Below are positions 19,331-27,609 of a stretch of 64,000 nucleotides of DNA, in pieces. The notes beneath the pieces are model-generated. The model had not been told where the DNA came from and searched no databases. It saw only the letters and a list, made by a program, of their open reading frames with translations. This DNA comes from Bradyrhizobium diazoefficiens USDA 110 (lineage in GTDB: Bacteria > Pseudomonadota > Alphaproteobacteria > Rhizobiales > Xanthobacteraceae), in the NCBI RefSeq assembly GCF_000011365.1, contig NC_004463.1, positions 7,860,001 through 7,924,000 of the forward strand, given 5' to 3'. How positions within the stretch are numbered: the first letter of the stretch is position 1; every line of letters begins with the position of its first letter. Position numbers and translations under genes: made by a program.

Positions 19331-21067
19331 TTGCCAAAACCACAATCCAATGTGCGGTGGATGGCCGCAGCGATCGTATCGGTCAGCCTCGTCACATTCG
19401 GCGCCGTGCGTGCGGCGTCGGTCGCGCCGGTCGCCGCGCAAAACGGCATGGTGGTGTCCGCGCAGCATCTGGCGACCCAGGTGGGTGTCGATGTGCTCAG
19501 GCGCGGCGGCAATGCCGTCGATGCCGCGGTGGCCGTCGGTTATGCCCTGGCCGTCGTCTATCCGGCCGCCGGCAATCTCGGTGGTGGCGGCTTCATGACG
19601 ATCCAGCTCGCCGACGGCCGCAAGACCTTCCTCGATTTCCGCGAGACGGCGCCCAAGGGCGCGACTGCGAACATGTATCTCGACAAGGACGGCAACGTCA
19701 TCAAGGGCCTTTCGACCAAGGGGCATCTGGCTGTCGGCGTGCCAGGATCCGTCTCGGGGATGGAATATGCGCGCGAAAAGTACGGCACCATGAAGCGCGC
19801 CGACCTGCTCGCCCCCGCGATCCAGCTCGCCGAGCAGGGCTTTGCGCTGGACCAGGGCGATATCGACCTGTTGCGTACCGCCACCGCGGATTTTCGAGAC
19901 GATCCCGCAACGGCCGCCATCTTCCTCAACAACAGTCAGCCGTTCCAGGTGGGTGAGAGGCTGATGCAGCCGGAGCTCGCCAAGACATTGCGCGAGATCA
20001 GCAGCAAGGGCACCGACGGTTTCTACAAGGGATGGGTCGGCAGCGCCATCGTGGCATCGAGCCAGGCCGGCAAGGGCCTGCTGACGCAGGACGACCTCGA
20101 CGGCTACAAGACGCGCGAGCTCGCACCTGTCGAATGCGACTATCGCGGCTATCACGTGATTTCCGCGCCGCCATCGAGTTCGGGCGGCGTCATTATCTGC
20201 GAGATCCTCAATATCCTGGAGGGCTATCCTCTGAAGGAGCTGGGCTATCATTCCGCGCAGGCCGTGCACGTGCAGATCGAGGCCATGCGGCATGCTTACG
20301 TGGACCGCAACAGCTATCTCGGCGATCCGGATTTCGTGAAGAATCCGCTCGACCGCCTCCTCGACAAGAATTACGCAGCCAATATCCGCGCCGTGATCGA
20401 TCCGAACAAGGCCGGGATATCCAAGGACATCAAGCCGGGCGTCGCGCCGCACGAGGGCAGCAACACCACGCATTATTCAATCGCGGACAAGGACGGCAAC
20501 GCGGTATCGGTCACGTACACGCTGAACGATTGGTTCGGCGCCAAGGTGACGGCGGCCAAGACCGGCGTGCTCCTGAACGACGAAATGGACGACTTCACCG
20601 CCAAGGTCGGGGTGCCGAACCTTTATGGCCTGGTGCAGGGCGAGGCGAATGCCATCGCTCCGGGCAAGCGGCCGCTGTCCTCGATGAGCCCGACCATCGT
20701 CACCAAGGACGGCAAGACCGTCATGGTGGTGGGCACGCCCGGCGGCAGCCGCATCATCACGGCCGTGCTGCAGACCATGATCAACGCGATCGATTACGGC
20801 ATGAACGCACAGGAAGCCGTCGACATGCCGCGCATCCACCAGCAATGGCTGCCGGACCTGACCAATGTCGAGGACTATGCGCTGTCGCCGGACACGCGCA
20901 AGATTCTCGAGGTCATGGGCCACAAATTCGGGCCGCCGCAACCGGCGAACCACCTCGCGGTGATCATCGTCGGCGCGCCGTCGCTTAACGGCGAGCAAGT
21001 CGGCAACAATCGCTACTACGGGGCGAACGATCCACGCCGCAACAGTGGACTGGCGGACGGGTATTGA
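19331..21067 (+). CDS. ggt: Gamma-glutamyltransferase
   Basis: A 578-residue exported proenzyme that hydrolyses gamma-glutamyl bonds of glutathione and related compounds in the periplasm. A signal peptide (about residues 1-30) precedes the large subunit with GGNAVDAAVAVGYALAVV and GNLGGGGFM. Self-cleavage would occur before Thr379 in the NTTHYSIADKDGNAV motif, giving the catalytic small subunit, which also has the PLSSMSPTIV and GTPGGSRI motifs. Start is TTG 19331 with AGGAG upstream. No partner gene is next to it. Confidence 0.95.
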   Translation: MPKPQSNVRWMAAAIVSVSLVTFGAVRAASVAPVAAQNGMVVSAQHLATQVGVDVLRRGGNAVDAAVAVGYALAVVYPAAGNLGGGGFMTIQLADGRKTFLDFRETAPKGATANMYLDKDGNVIKGLSTKGHLAVGVPGSVSGMEYAREKYGTMKRADLLAPAIQLAEQGFALDQGDIDLLRTATADFRDDPATAAIFLNNSQPFQVGERLMQPELAKTLREISSKGTDGFYKGWVGSAIVASSQAGKGLLTQDDLDGYKTRELAPVECDYRGYHVISAPPSSSGGVIICEILNILEGYPLKELGYHSAQAVHVQIEAMRHAYVDRNSYLGDPDFVKNPLDRLLDKNYAANIRAVIDPNKAGISKDIKPGVAPHEGSNTTHYSIADKDGNAVSVTYTLNDWFGAKVTAAKTGVLLNDEMDDFTAKVGVPNLYGLVQGEANAIAPGKRPLSSMSPTIVTKDGKTVMVVGTPGGSRIITAVLQTMINAIDYGMNAQEAVDMPRIHQQWLPDLTNVEDYALSPDTRKILEVMGHKFGPPQPANHLAVIIVGAPSLNGEQVGNNRYYGANDPRRNSGLADGY

Positions 21068-21137
21068 TCGTCTACGCCGCCCCTACGACGGTCATACCCG
21101 GGCACTGACGGGGTAGAAATGGTCGAGGGCCGCCCCC

Positions 21138-21848
21138 TCACCACTTCTCCTTCGAGGTCCGCACATCGAGTTCGAACGACCAGGCGCGTTCGGGCTGGCG
21201 GTAGAGGAACGCGAAGCCATCGACGATGCCTTCAATGTCGATCAGGCTGTCTTCGCGGCTCGCCGCATCGGGAAAGCGCGAAAAGATCTTGTCGCCAGCG
21301 ATCGCACCGTCGACCACGACATGGCCGACATGGATGCCGTCGCCCGCATATTCCTTCGCCATGGCCTGGGCCAGCGTGCGCAGGCCGGCCTTGGACGCGT
21401 TGAAGGCGCCGTAGCCGGCGCGGCCGCGCAGCGAGGCGCTGGCGCCGGTGAAGAGCAGCGTGCCCGCCTTCTTCGGCACCATGCGACGCACCGCCTCGCG
21501 GCCGAACAGAAAGCCGCCGAAGCACACGACGCGCCAGGCCTGCTCGAAATAGTCGGCGTCCATCTCGATGATCTTGCCGGGCGTATTGTTGCCGGCGTTG
21601 TAGATGGCGAGATCGAGGTCTTCGCCGGCGGCATCAAACAGAGCGACAACGTCGCTCTCGCTGGTCGCGTCCGCGACGATGGGCACGGCCGCTCCGCCCG
21701 CCTTGATGATGTCGTCTGCAACCGCCTGCAACGCGGACAACGTGCGGCCCGCGACGATCACCTTGAGCCCATCGGCCGCAAAGCGCTTGCAGAGCCGGGC
21801 CCCGAGCCCGCGGTCCGGGCCGACACCGATCACGATTGCGGTCTTCAT
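21138..21848 (-). CDS. Divergent short-chain dehydrogenase/reductase
   Basis: A 236-residue Rossmann-fold protein with a modified N-terminal dinucleotide motif (GVGPDRGLGARL instead of TGxxxGxG), YNAGNNTPG in place of NNAG, and a TGASASLRG catalytic-Ser strand. The place of the catalytic YxxxK motif reads FNASK, with Phe instead of Tyr; a Tyr lies three residues earlier. Classic SDR chemistry may therefore be altered. It may form a unit with the serine acetyltransferase gene, 25 bases upstream on the same strand. Substrate unknown. Confidence 0.8.
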   Translation of the reverse strand: MKTAIVIGVGPDRGLGARLCKRFAADGLKVIVAGRTLSALQAVADDIIKAGGAAVPIVADATSESDVVALFDAAGEDLDLAIYNAGNNTPGKIIEMDADYFEQAWRVVCFGGFLFGREAVRRMVPKKAGTLLFTGASASLRGRAGYGAFNASKAGLRTLAQAMAKEYAGDGIHVGHVVVDGAIAGDKIFSRFPDAASREDSLIDIEGIVDGFAFLYRQPERAWSFELDVRTSKEKW

Positions 21849-21873
21849 GGGGTCGCTCCGTACAATGATGGGA

Positions 21874-22641
21874 TCAGGCCGCCGAGGCAGGTTCGGGGCA
21901 GTTGGTCAGCCGCGCGGGATTGCCGACGGCCGTGCAGCCAGCAGGAACGTCTGACGTCACGAGCGCGTCGGCGCCGATCTTGGCGAAATCGCCGACCCTG
22001 ATGTCGCCGAGGATGGTCGCACCGCCGCCGATATAGATGCCGCGGCCGATCCGCGGCGAGCGCGTCGGCAGTTCACTGCCGCGGCCGATGCTGACGTTCT
22101 GGAGGATGGTGACCTCGTCGCCGATCACGACGTTGGCGCCGATCACGATGCCGGTGGCGTGGTCGAGATAGACTGACGATCCGATGCTGGCGGCCGGATG
22201 AATGCTGACCTGCAGCGCATTCGACGCTTCGTTCTGGAACAGCAGCGCCGCATCGCGATGGTCATGGTGCCAGAGCCAGTTCGAGACGCGCCAGGCTTGC
22301 AGCGCGACATAGCCCTTGAAATGCAGCAGCGGCGGCAACAGGTCGGCGATGGCGGGATCGTGGATCGCGATCGCCTGCAAGTCACGGCCGGCCACCTCGA
22401 TCAGATCTGGCGAGCCGCGAAAGGCATCGAAGGAAAAGGCCGAGAAGCGCGCGCGCTCGGCTGCGCTGCCGCCGAGCCGGCGTCCGATCAGATCGGACAA
22501 GGCCGCGGCGAAATCATCATGAGCGAGAATGGTGCCGGCAAGCGCCTTGCCGAAGACGGGATCGGCATCCGCCGCGCGCTGCGCCTCGCCGCGGACCCGT
22601 TGCCAGAGGCCGTCGCTCGCCATGATCGCAGCCTCCGCCAT
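21874..22641 (-). CDS. cysE: Serine O-acetyltransferase
   Basis: A 255-residue enzyme making O-acetylserine, the first step of cysteine synthesis. The N-terminal helical domain (about 10-140) is followed by left-handed beta-helix hexapeptide repeats with the conserved HPAASIGSSVYLDHATGIVIG, where the catalytic His and Asp lie, and RIGRGIYIGGGATILGDIRVGDFAKIGA. ATG 22641 was chosen because GGAGG lies five bases upstream; a longer frame to 22776 overlaps the upstream small gene. The C-terminal tail is short and ends near EPASAA, lacking the usual terminal Ile of feedback-inhibited forms. Confidence 0.93.
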   Translation of the reverse strand: MAEAAIMASDGLWQRVRGEAQRAADADPVFGKALAGTILAHDDFAAALSDLIGRRLGGSAAERARFSAFSFDAFRGSPDLIEVAGRDLQAIAIHDPAIADLLPPLLHFKGYVALQAWRVSNWLWHHDHRDAALLFQNEASNALQVSIHPAASIGSSVYLDHATGIVIGANVVIGDEVTILQNVSIGRGSELPTRSPRIGRGIYIGGGATILGDIRVGDFAKIGADALVTSDVPAGCTAVGNPARLTNCPEPASAA

Positions 22642-22693
22642 CGCCGCCTCCGGTGCGCCCTTCGTTTGTGCAGGCGAATATAGGCGGTCCGGA

Positions 22694-22843
22694 TCAAGGC
22701 GCCAGTGATGCCGGGGGGACGTAACGCCGCTCGGGGGCGCGGCCCGACCGCGCCCGCTTGCGCAGGCACAGTGCATACAGCCAGCCGCCGCCTGCGACGA
22801 GGGCCGGCAGGACGTAAAGCGCGAAATCGCGGAGCAGGATCAT
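22694..22843 (-). CDS. Tiny single-helix membrane protein (49 aa)
   Basis: A 49-residue protein starting MILLRDFALYVLPALVAGG, with one hydrophobic helix (about 7-25), then an Arg-rich cytoplasmic tail. Its ATG overlaps the TGA of the upstream 85-residue gene (ATGA, 22840-22843), the usual sign of coupled translation, which supports both as real genes. Function unknown. It ends 52 bases before the cysE start on the same strand. Confidence 0.65.
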   Translation of the reverse strand: MILLRDFALYVLPALVAGGGWLYALCLRKRARSGRAPERRYVPPASLAP

Positions 22844-23097
22844 GGGGCAAGGTCCGCTGTCGCAAACTTGACGGCGCGCCGCAGCGCGAACGCGGCAAGC
22901 TCGTAGAGGGCGCAGCTGAGAAAGATCTTCCAGGCATCGGTGGTCACGAGGTCCTGATAGGACTTGATCTCCGTCGGCCAGTGGTTGAGGAACGCGATCG
23001 CGAGCGGCACTGAGACGCCGAATCGATCGAACAGCGCAGACGCGCGCTCGAGAAGCGCGAGCCGCTGTCTGATCTCCTTACGTTCGGCGTTCATCAT
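22840..23097 (-). CDS. Small conserved-looking protein of unknown function (85 aa)
   Basis: An 85-residue mostly alpha-helical protein (MMNAERKEIRQRLALLERA then VPLAIAFLNHWP, and KIFLSCALYELAAFALRR). Not recognised. Its stop codon overlaps the start of the 49-residue membrane gene, so the two are probably co-translated. It could act with that membrane protein; both lie upstream of cysE on the same strand. The second of two adjacent ATG codons could also be the start. Confidence 0.6.
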   Translation of the reverse strand: MMNAERKEIRQRLALLERASALFDRFGVSVPLAIAFLNHWPTEIKSYQDLVTTDAWKIFLSCALYELAAFALRRAVKFATADLAP

Positions 23098-23164
23098 GGT
23101 CGGCCCTGTTGGCGCGCGGCAAGTGCGCTGTCAGGGCTTGGTCGGGCCGGGCGCGAGTCGGGTT

Positions 23165-23350
23165 CTACCGGTCCTGCACATGTGCGTGATCAACGCCACA
23201 TAGCGAATGCCGGCCGGGACACAGGCGGAAATGGCAGTCGGGATCGGCCGCGCAGCCGCCATAGACGACGCCGATGTAACCCAGCACCGCGAAGGCGGTC
23301 ACGCCGAGGAGCAGGCGGGTCCAGAGGTCCATGATGCTGTCGTCCAACAT
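23165..23350 (-). CDS. Small membrane protein with Cys-rich tail
   Basis: A 61-residue protein with a single membrane helix (LLLGVTAFAVLGYIGVVYGG) followed by a tail with four cysteines (CAADPDCHFRLC and LCG) and several histidines, which may bind a metal or form disulphides if periplasmic. Start could be ATG 23350 or 23332; the ribosome sites are weak. Not recognised. It lies upstream of the 85-residue gene on the same strand. Confidence 0.5.
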   Translation of the reverse strand: MLDDSIMDLWTRLLLGVTAFAVLGYIGVVYGGCAADPDCHFRLCPGRHSLCGVDHAHVQDR

Positions 23351-23498
23351 GAGTAGCGCCGCCCGGTGAGACGGGACGCGCAAGTCTTGGTGTCGGATGA
23401 ACAGGTCTGGGTTCTGGCGGCTCGTAGCCAAGCAGTGGCTCGGTCTACTCCCTCTCCCCGCAAGCGAGGCGAGGCAAAGCGGCCCCCCAAAAACCAAA

Positions 23499-23529
23499 CC
23501 GCCCGCCTGCGGGATGCGCAGGCGGGCGG
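23499..23529 (-). terminator. Terminator of the DUF2852 gene
   Basis: A perfect 13-bp GC-rich stem (CCGCCCGCCTGCG and CGCAGGCGGGCGG, 5-base loop). On the minus strand it is followed by TTTGGTTTTTGG. It lies about 60 bases after the DUF2852 stop codon. Confidence 0.75.
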
Positions 23530-23586
23530 CTCGGGGCCATCAGGACTTTGGGGGCATGCGCCTGAAGGCTTTGAGAGGTGTCCAGA

Positions 23587-24072
23587 TCAACCCTGCTGCT
23601 GGTCGGTCGGCGGCGGGGTCGGACGCGTCTTGTGCTGGGCCATGAACTGGTCGAACTCTTCCTTGTCCTTGGCGTGACGCAGACGGTCGAGGAAGTTCTT
23701 GAATTCGACCTGCTCCTCTTCGAGCCGCTGCAGCGTCTCGGTGCGGTATTCGTCGAAGGCGCGGTTGCCGCTCGAGGGCGGGCCGAAGCCAAAGCCGAAG
23801 CCGCGGCGCTCCATACGGCCGCGCATGCGGTCCATCTTGTACTGCATCCGCTCCATCTTGTTCTGCCAGCGATCCTGGTGGCTCCAGCAACCCATTTTTC
23901 TGCTCCCGAGTGTGAAAAAGAGAAGGGCAAGTCCGATCGGCCACCAGATGATGAAGCCGAGGATGGTCACGGCGATCCAGCCGGGATGCCAAGGCGTGTC
24001 GAGCATATGGGGGCGCTCATAGTGTTGGTCCGAGGGGCCGCGCCATCGATTGACATCAGCGGTGTAGGCCAT
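23587..24072 (-). CDS. DUF2852 membrane protein
   Basis: A 161-residue protein. A short N-terminal part is followed by HPGWIAVTILGFIIWWPIGLALL, a Trp-rich membrane helix typical of DUF2852, then a Met/Arg/Lys-rich segment with repeated MERMQYKMDRMRGRM and a C-terminal coiled coil (TLQRLEEEQVEFKNFLDRL). Function unknown. ATG 24072 is preceded by GGAG; a longer frame to 24120 has no such site. A palindrome matching the one at the neighbouring TetR gene lies 36 bases upstream, so this gene is the likely target of that regulator. Confidence 0.85.
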   Translation of the reverse strand: MAYTADVNRWRGPSDQHYERPHMLDTPWHPGWIAVTILGFIIWWPIGLALLFFTLGSRKMGCWSHQDRWQNKMERMQYKMDRMRGRMERRGFGFGFGPPSSGNRAFDEYRTETLQRLEEEQVEFKNFLDRLRHAKDKEEFDQFMAQHKTRPTPPPTDQQQG

Positions 24073-24107
24073 TTCCCATCTCCATGACGGCATCTGCGCC
24101 GTTGTGA

Positions 24108-24126
24108 ATGTAAATAACATTTACAT
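24108..24126. promoter_or_regulatory. Candidate TetR operator upstream of the DUF2852 gene
   Basis: A perfect palindrome, ATGTAAAT-AAC-ATTTACAT (8-3-8), 36 bases upstream of the DUF2852 start. The same 8-3-8 pattern is found over the start of the neighbouring TetR gene, which strongly suggests a shared binding site. Confidence 0.65.
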
Positions 24127-24193
24127 AGCTAGACCATCCCGCGATTTTGTCAAGCCGGCCACCCGACAGGCCTGGCGAATTATTTGCGCAATT

Positions 24194-24934
24194 TTATTTC
24201 GGCTTGCCCCAGGGGCCGCCCGGCGGCACGCCAGAACCGGAGGATGCCTCCGGAGGCACCGGCGGCGGCTCGGCGCCTTTGGCGGGCGGACGGCGGTCGG
24301 TCGGGAAGCCGAGACCGCGCAGATAGATCAGCACCTCGGCCTCTAACAGCTCGTCCGGCGACATCGGCAGTTTTCGTCGCGCAGCATCGCCGCGCGAGAA
24401 CAGCGAGGCCACGCCATGCGCCATCGACCAGATGTGCAGCGCCATCATCATCGCCGGCGGCCGCGGCGTGCCGGGCGGTGCAAGTGCCGCAAGGCGCTCC
24501 GCGGCGGCGCGAATGATGTTGAAAGCACGCTCGCTCGCGGCCTGGAGCGCCGGGTTGGCATCGACCGGCAGGCCGGACTCGAACATCGCGTTGTAGAACG
24601 CCGGCTCCTCGCGGGCGAAGGCAAGATAGGCCCTGCCGACCCGCTCGAACGCCGTGACCGTATCGGGCCGCCCGTCGTCCCAGGCCGCGGTCAAGCGCGC
24701 CTCGAACTGCTCGAAGCCGCGCTGGGCGATCGAGGACAACAGTTCGTCACGGTCGCGGAAATGCCGGTAGGGCGCCGCTGCGCTGACGCCGGCCATGCGC
24801 GCCGCATCGGCGAAGGTGAAGCCGGCCGCGCCCTTCTCGGCAATCAACCCGAGGGCCGCCTGCAACAGGGCTTCCTTCAGATTGCCGTGGTGATAGCCGC
24901 GCTCGGCGCGGCGCGTCTCCTTGCGCCAGCTCAT
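24194..24934 (-). CDS. TetR/AcrR family regulator
   Basis: A 246-residue transcription repressor. The N-terminal helix-turn-helix region (about 14-62) reads GYHHGNLKEALLQAAL then FTFADAARMAGVSAAAPYRHFRDRDELL. The ligand-binding C-terminal half contains a WSMAHGVASLF stretch, a variant of the W-H-G motif of the WHG subgroup. A long P/G-rich tail follows. The start codon has no ribosome site and lies inside a palindrome similar to the one ahead of the DUF2852 gene, so the mRNA may be leaderless and the gene self-repressed. The ligand is unknown. Confidence 0.9.
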   Translation of the reverse strand: MSWRKETRRAERGYHHGNLKEALLQAALGLIAEKGAAGFTFADAARMAGVSAAAPYRHFRDRDELLSSIAQRGFEQFEARLTAAWDDGRPDTVTAFERVGRAYLAFAREEPAFYNAMFESGLPVDANPALQAASERAFNIIRAAAERLAALAPPGTPRPPAMMMALHIWSMAHGVASLFSRGDAARRKLPMSPDELLEAEVLIYLRGLGFPTDRRPPAKGAEPPPVPPEASSGSGVPPGGPWGKPK

Positions 24935-24951
24935 GTGAACGAGCTTTACAT
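24933..24951. promoter_or_regulatory. Candidate autoregulatory TetR operator
   Basis: An imperfect palindrome ATGTGAAC-GAG-CTTTACAT (8-3-8) that overlaps the TetR start codon. It matches the perfect palindrome at 24108-24126 at most positions (ATGT-AA / TTTACAT). This position would let the regulator block its own expression. Confidence 0.6.
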
Positions 24952-25006
24952 GAGCCGGGCGTGAAGGTCACTAGCGCAAGCTGGATTTGGTGAACCCGTA
25001 TTTCCA

Positions 25007-25092
25007 CCGTCATTCCGGGGCGGCTCGAAAGAGCCGAACCCGGAATCTCGAGATTCCGGGTTCGCGCGCTCGCGCGCGCCCCGGAATGACGG
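25007..25092. repeat. Palindromic repeat (CCGTCATTCCGGGGCG type), copy 1
   Basis: An 86-base element with inverted ends CCGTCATTCCGGGGCG and CGCCCCGGAATGACGG and an inner perfect palindrome CCCGGAATCT-CGAGATTCCGGG. A second copy is at 30615-30697. It is non-coding and can fold into one long hairpin; it lies between the TetR gene and the YCII-like gene. Confidence 0.8.
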
Positions 25093-25099
25093 CGGGGCC

Positions 25100-25462
25100 C
25101 TAACCGCCCGGGATCGGCAGCACCGGCATGATCTCGACGCGCTCGCCGGGGAAGATCGCGAAGTGCGGGTGGTTCTCGAACATCTTCGCGGCCGCTTCGT
25201 GGGACGCAGCGCGGACCACGGTGAAGGCGCCCATCTCGTTGGCGATGTCGGCGATGCCCTTGTCATCGACCCGCTTGGTCTTGCCGAGCGGACCGCCCAT
25301 CGCCTGGATCGCGCCTTGATGCTTCTCGGCCCAACCCTTCCAGGCCGCGATGCCCTCCAGTTCCTTCGCCTTGCGCTCGGCGTCTGACATCGCGTTCCAT
25401 GCAGCCCATTTCGGGCTGGTCTTGCTGCCGAGGAAGACGGCGAGATAGGTGTCGGTGCTCAT
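25100..25462 (-). CDS. YCII-like protein
   Basis: A 120-residue small protein with a ferredoxin-like fold pattern, ending in HPHFAIFPGERVEIMPVLPIPGG, a C-terminus typical of YCII-related proteins in this group. Function unknown. It lies 65 bases downstream of a second YCII/DGPF-type gene and is probably co-transcribed with it. Confidence 0.75.
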   Translation of the reverse strand: MSTDTYLAVFLGSKTSPKWAAWNAMSDAERKAKELEGIAAWKGWAEKHQGAIQAMGGPLGKTKRVDDKGIADIANEMGAFTVVRAASHEAAAKMFENHPHFAIFPGERVEIMPVLPIPGG

Positions 25463-25527
25463 TGGTTCTCTCCTCTGTTGATGACTTTGTTGATGACGGC
25501 CGCGAATTCCAATCGCGCCCGCTCTGG

Positions 25528-25932
25528 CTAGTTCTTCAGACCGCCGAAGCCGGCGGCCGCGGCCTGCACGTCCGGCGGAAAGTCGGTCATCTCCTGCACC
25601 TGCCGGATCTCAATGACTTCATTGACCGCGGCCGGGCACTTCTTCGCCCACCCGATCGCCTCGGCACGCGAGGCGACCTCGATCATCCAGTAGCCGCCCA
25701 GCACTTCCTTGGCTTCAGTGAAGGGGCCGTCGGTCACAACAGGCTCGCCAGTCGCAAACGACACGCGCGCGCCCATCGCGGGCGGATGCAGGCCGTCGAG
25801 CGTGATCAGGACGCCGGCGTCATTCAGCGCCTCGTTGTAACGCATCATCGCGGCGACGCGCTCGGGATCGAGTTGCACGTCCGGCGGCGCGGTCTCGTAG
25901 CCGAGCGGGATCATCAGCATCATGAATCGCAT
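25528..25932 (-). CDS. YciI/DGPF-domain protein
   Basis: A 134-residue YciI-family protein. It begins MRFMMLMIP and has the DGPF signature in TDGPFTEAKEVLGGYWMIEV and a C-terminal VIEIRQVQEM strand. DGPF proteins are often encoded next to ECF42 sigma factors; one such sigma is found 5 kb away at 30705-32006, though not in the same transcription unit. Catalytic role unknown. Confidence 0.85.
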   Translation of the reverse strand: MRFMMLMIPLGYETAPPDVQLDPERVAAMMRYNEALNDAGVLITLDGLHPPAMGARVSFATGEPVVTDGPFTEAKEVLGGYWMIEVASRAEAIGWAKKCPAAVNEVIEIRQVQEMTDFPPDVQAAAAGFGGLKN

Positions 25933-26109
25933 GGGCAGTTCCTTGCTTACCTGGTCCTTCCGGGATGCGCCGCGAGGCGCAGGCCCGGAATCCGGGGGAG
26001 ATCAGCGGGCCGAACCAGCCCGCGCTGCCCTGTAAGACGAATGCCTTGCTATGGAATCGACACCGTGGCGGAAAATTATTCCGGAGGTCATGCCTCGGAA
26101 GTTCCTGCC

Positions 26110-26475
26110 TCAGCGCGGCTGCGGCAGGAACCGGCCGTCCTGGAAGGCGGCGCCGAAATAGACCTCGACGCGGCGGATCCGGCCGCCGGCGAAGCTGAGG
26201 AACTCGGTGTTGCGAAAGCTCCTGCCATCGGTCGCCAGGCAGCGATAGGTGACGAAAGCCTCGTCGCCGACGACGAAGATGCGCTCGATCTCGTGGCGCG
26301 CGATCCAGCCGGTGTCCCGCCAGCAGCGTTCGAAATAGGTCGCCTTGTCGAGGTCGTCGTCGAACGGGCTGGTGAAGCGGAAGTCGTCGGCGAGCGCCTC
26401 GCTCACCCGTTGCCGGTCATTGGCAAGATAGGCGGCGAAGAGGTCTCGGATCAGGCGGGCGTGGTCGTCAGGCAT
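26110..26475 (-). CDS. NTF2/SnoaL-like protein
   Basis: A 121-residue protein of the NTF2-like fold: an N-terminal helix (HARLIRDLFAAYLANDRQRVSEALADDFRFTSPFDD) and a curved sheet with YFERCWRD and VEVYFGA. Family members are hydrolases, isomerases or plain binding proteins, and the role here is not known. ATG 26475 is preceded by GAGGAGA. The much longer open frame to 27507 is antisense to the adjacent SDR gene and is not real upstream of 26475. Confidence 0.8.
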   Translation of the reverse strand: MPDDHARLIRDLFAAYLANDRQRVSEALADDFRFTSPFDDDLDKATYFERCWRDTGWIARHEIERIFVVGDEAFVTYRCLATDGRSFRNTEFLSFAGGRIRRVEVYFGAAFQDGRFLPQPR

Positions 26476-26694
26476 CGGTCGGTCTCCTCGGCAGACGTCG
26501 CTTAGAAGACGATGCAGCGGCGGCCGTGCCGACATCGCGCCAGGCGTTCGGCCGGCAGAACGCAAGAATATGTCGAGTGGTTCTCGTCCAGATCGATGGG
26601 CATCGCCAGGGCCTTTCTCGTCGGGACCAAAGCGAAGTAAAAGAGACCGGCCCTCGCGTGGGAACAGCCTTTCGAACACAGGACAGATTAGCAA

Positions 26695-27483
26695 ATGCCG
26701 CAGGCCCCGCAAAAAGTCGCCCTCGTCACCGGAGCCGCGCGCGGCATCGGGCTTGCGACCGCGAAGAAGTTCCTTGGCGAGAGCTGGCGCGTGGCGCTGC
26801 TCGACATCGAGGGGGAGCTGCTCGGCCGCGCCGTCGCCGAGATCGGCCAAAGCGAGGCGACGCTCGCGCTGACCTGCGATGTCTCCGACGCGGCGGCGGT
26901 CGGCGCCGCGATGACGACGATTGAGCGGCGGTTCGGCCGGCTTGACGCGCTCGTCAACAATGCCGGCATCGCCGTGTTCGCGCCGCTGATGGAGACGCCG
27001 GATGCCGACTGGCGCCGCGTGCTCGAGGTCAACCTCACCGGCCCGTTCCTCTGCACCAAGGCCGCGGTGCCCTTGATGCGCGACAGCGACGGCGGCGCCA
27101 TCGTCAACATCACCTCGATCTCGGCGGTGCGCGCCTCGACCTTGCGCTCGGCCTACGGCACCAGCAAGGCGGGGCTCGCGCACCTGACCAAGCAACTCGC
27201 GGTCGAGCTCGCCTCGCTCAACATCCGCGTCAACGCGGTCGCGCCGGGGCCGGTCGACACCGCGATGGCCAAGCAGGTGCACACCAAGGAGATCCGCGCC
27301 GACTATCACGACGCCATTCCGCTCAACCGCTACGGCCTCGAGGAGGAACTCGCGGAAGCGATCTATTTCCTGTGCTCGGAACGCGCGAGCTACATCACCG
27401 GTCAAATTTTGGCCGTTGATGGCGGCTTCGATGCAGCGGGTATCGGCCTGCCCACGTTGCGCGGCCAGCGCCGCAACGGGTAG
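26695..27483 (+). CDS. SDR family oxidoreductase
   Basis: A 262-residue classical short-chain dehydrogenase. The cofactor motif is TGAARGIG (residues 12-19), the NNAG motif is at about 88-91, and the catalytic Ser-Tyr-Lys are in ITSISAVRAS and AYGTSKAG. The Asp in LLDIEG (after the second strand) suggests NAD rather than NADP. The C-terminal segment YITGQILAVDGGF is typical. Substrate unknown. It is divergent from the NTF2-like gene. Confidence 0.9.
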   Translation: MPQAPQKVALVTGAARGIGLATAKKFLGESWRVALLDIEGELLGRAVAEIGQSEATLALTCDVSDAAAVGAAMTTIERRFGRLDALVNNAGIAVFAPLMETPDADWRRVLEVNLTGPFLCTKAAVPLMRDSDGGAIVNITSISAVRASTLRSAYGTSKAGLAHLTKQLAVELASLNIRVNAVAPGPVDTAMAKQVHTKEIRADYHDAIPLNRYGLEEELAEAIYFLCSERASYITGQILAVDGGFDAAGIGLPTLRGQRRNG

Positions 27484-27494
27484 GCACAGGATTT

Positions 27495-27586
27495 GTAGGG
27501 TGGACAAAGGCGCGACGCGCCGTGCCCATCACCGTCTCCGGATTTGGGTGCCATTGTTGGGCGCGCGACGCTTTGCCCGCCCGACG
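27495..27586. repeat. Palindromic repeat (GTAGGGTGG type), diverged copy
   Basis: A 92-base element with imperfect inverted ends (GTAGGGTGGACAAAGGCGC and GCGACGCTTTGCCCGCCCGAC). It is a diverged relative of the element at 5728-5821. It lies between the SDR gene and the periplasmic protein gene. Confidence 0.55.
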
Positions 27587-27609
27587 ACGTCGAATGTGCG
27601 GAGAGTACG

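Noticed and set aside
26476..27507. N-terminal extension of the NTF2-like frame
   Set aside because: It is antisense to the SDR gene; a good ribosome site lies at the shorter start.
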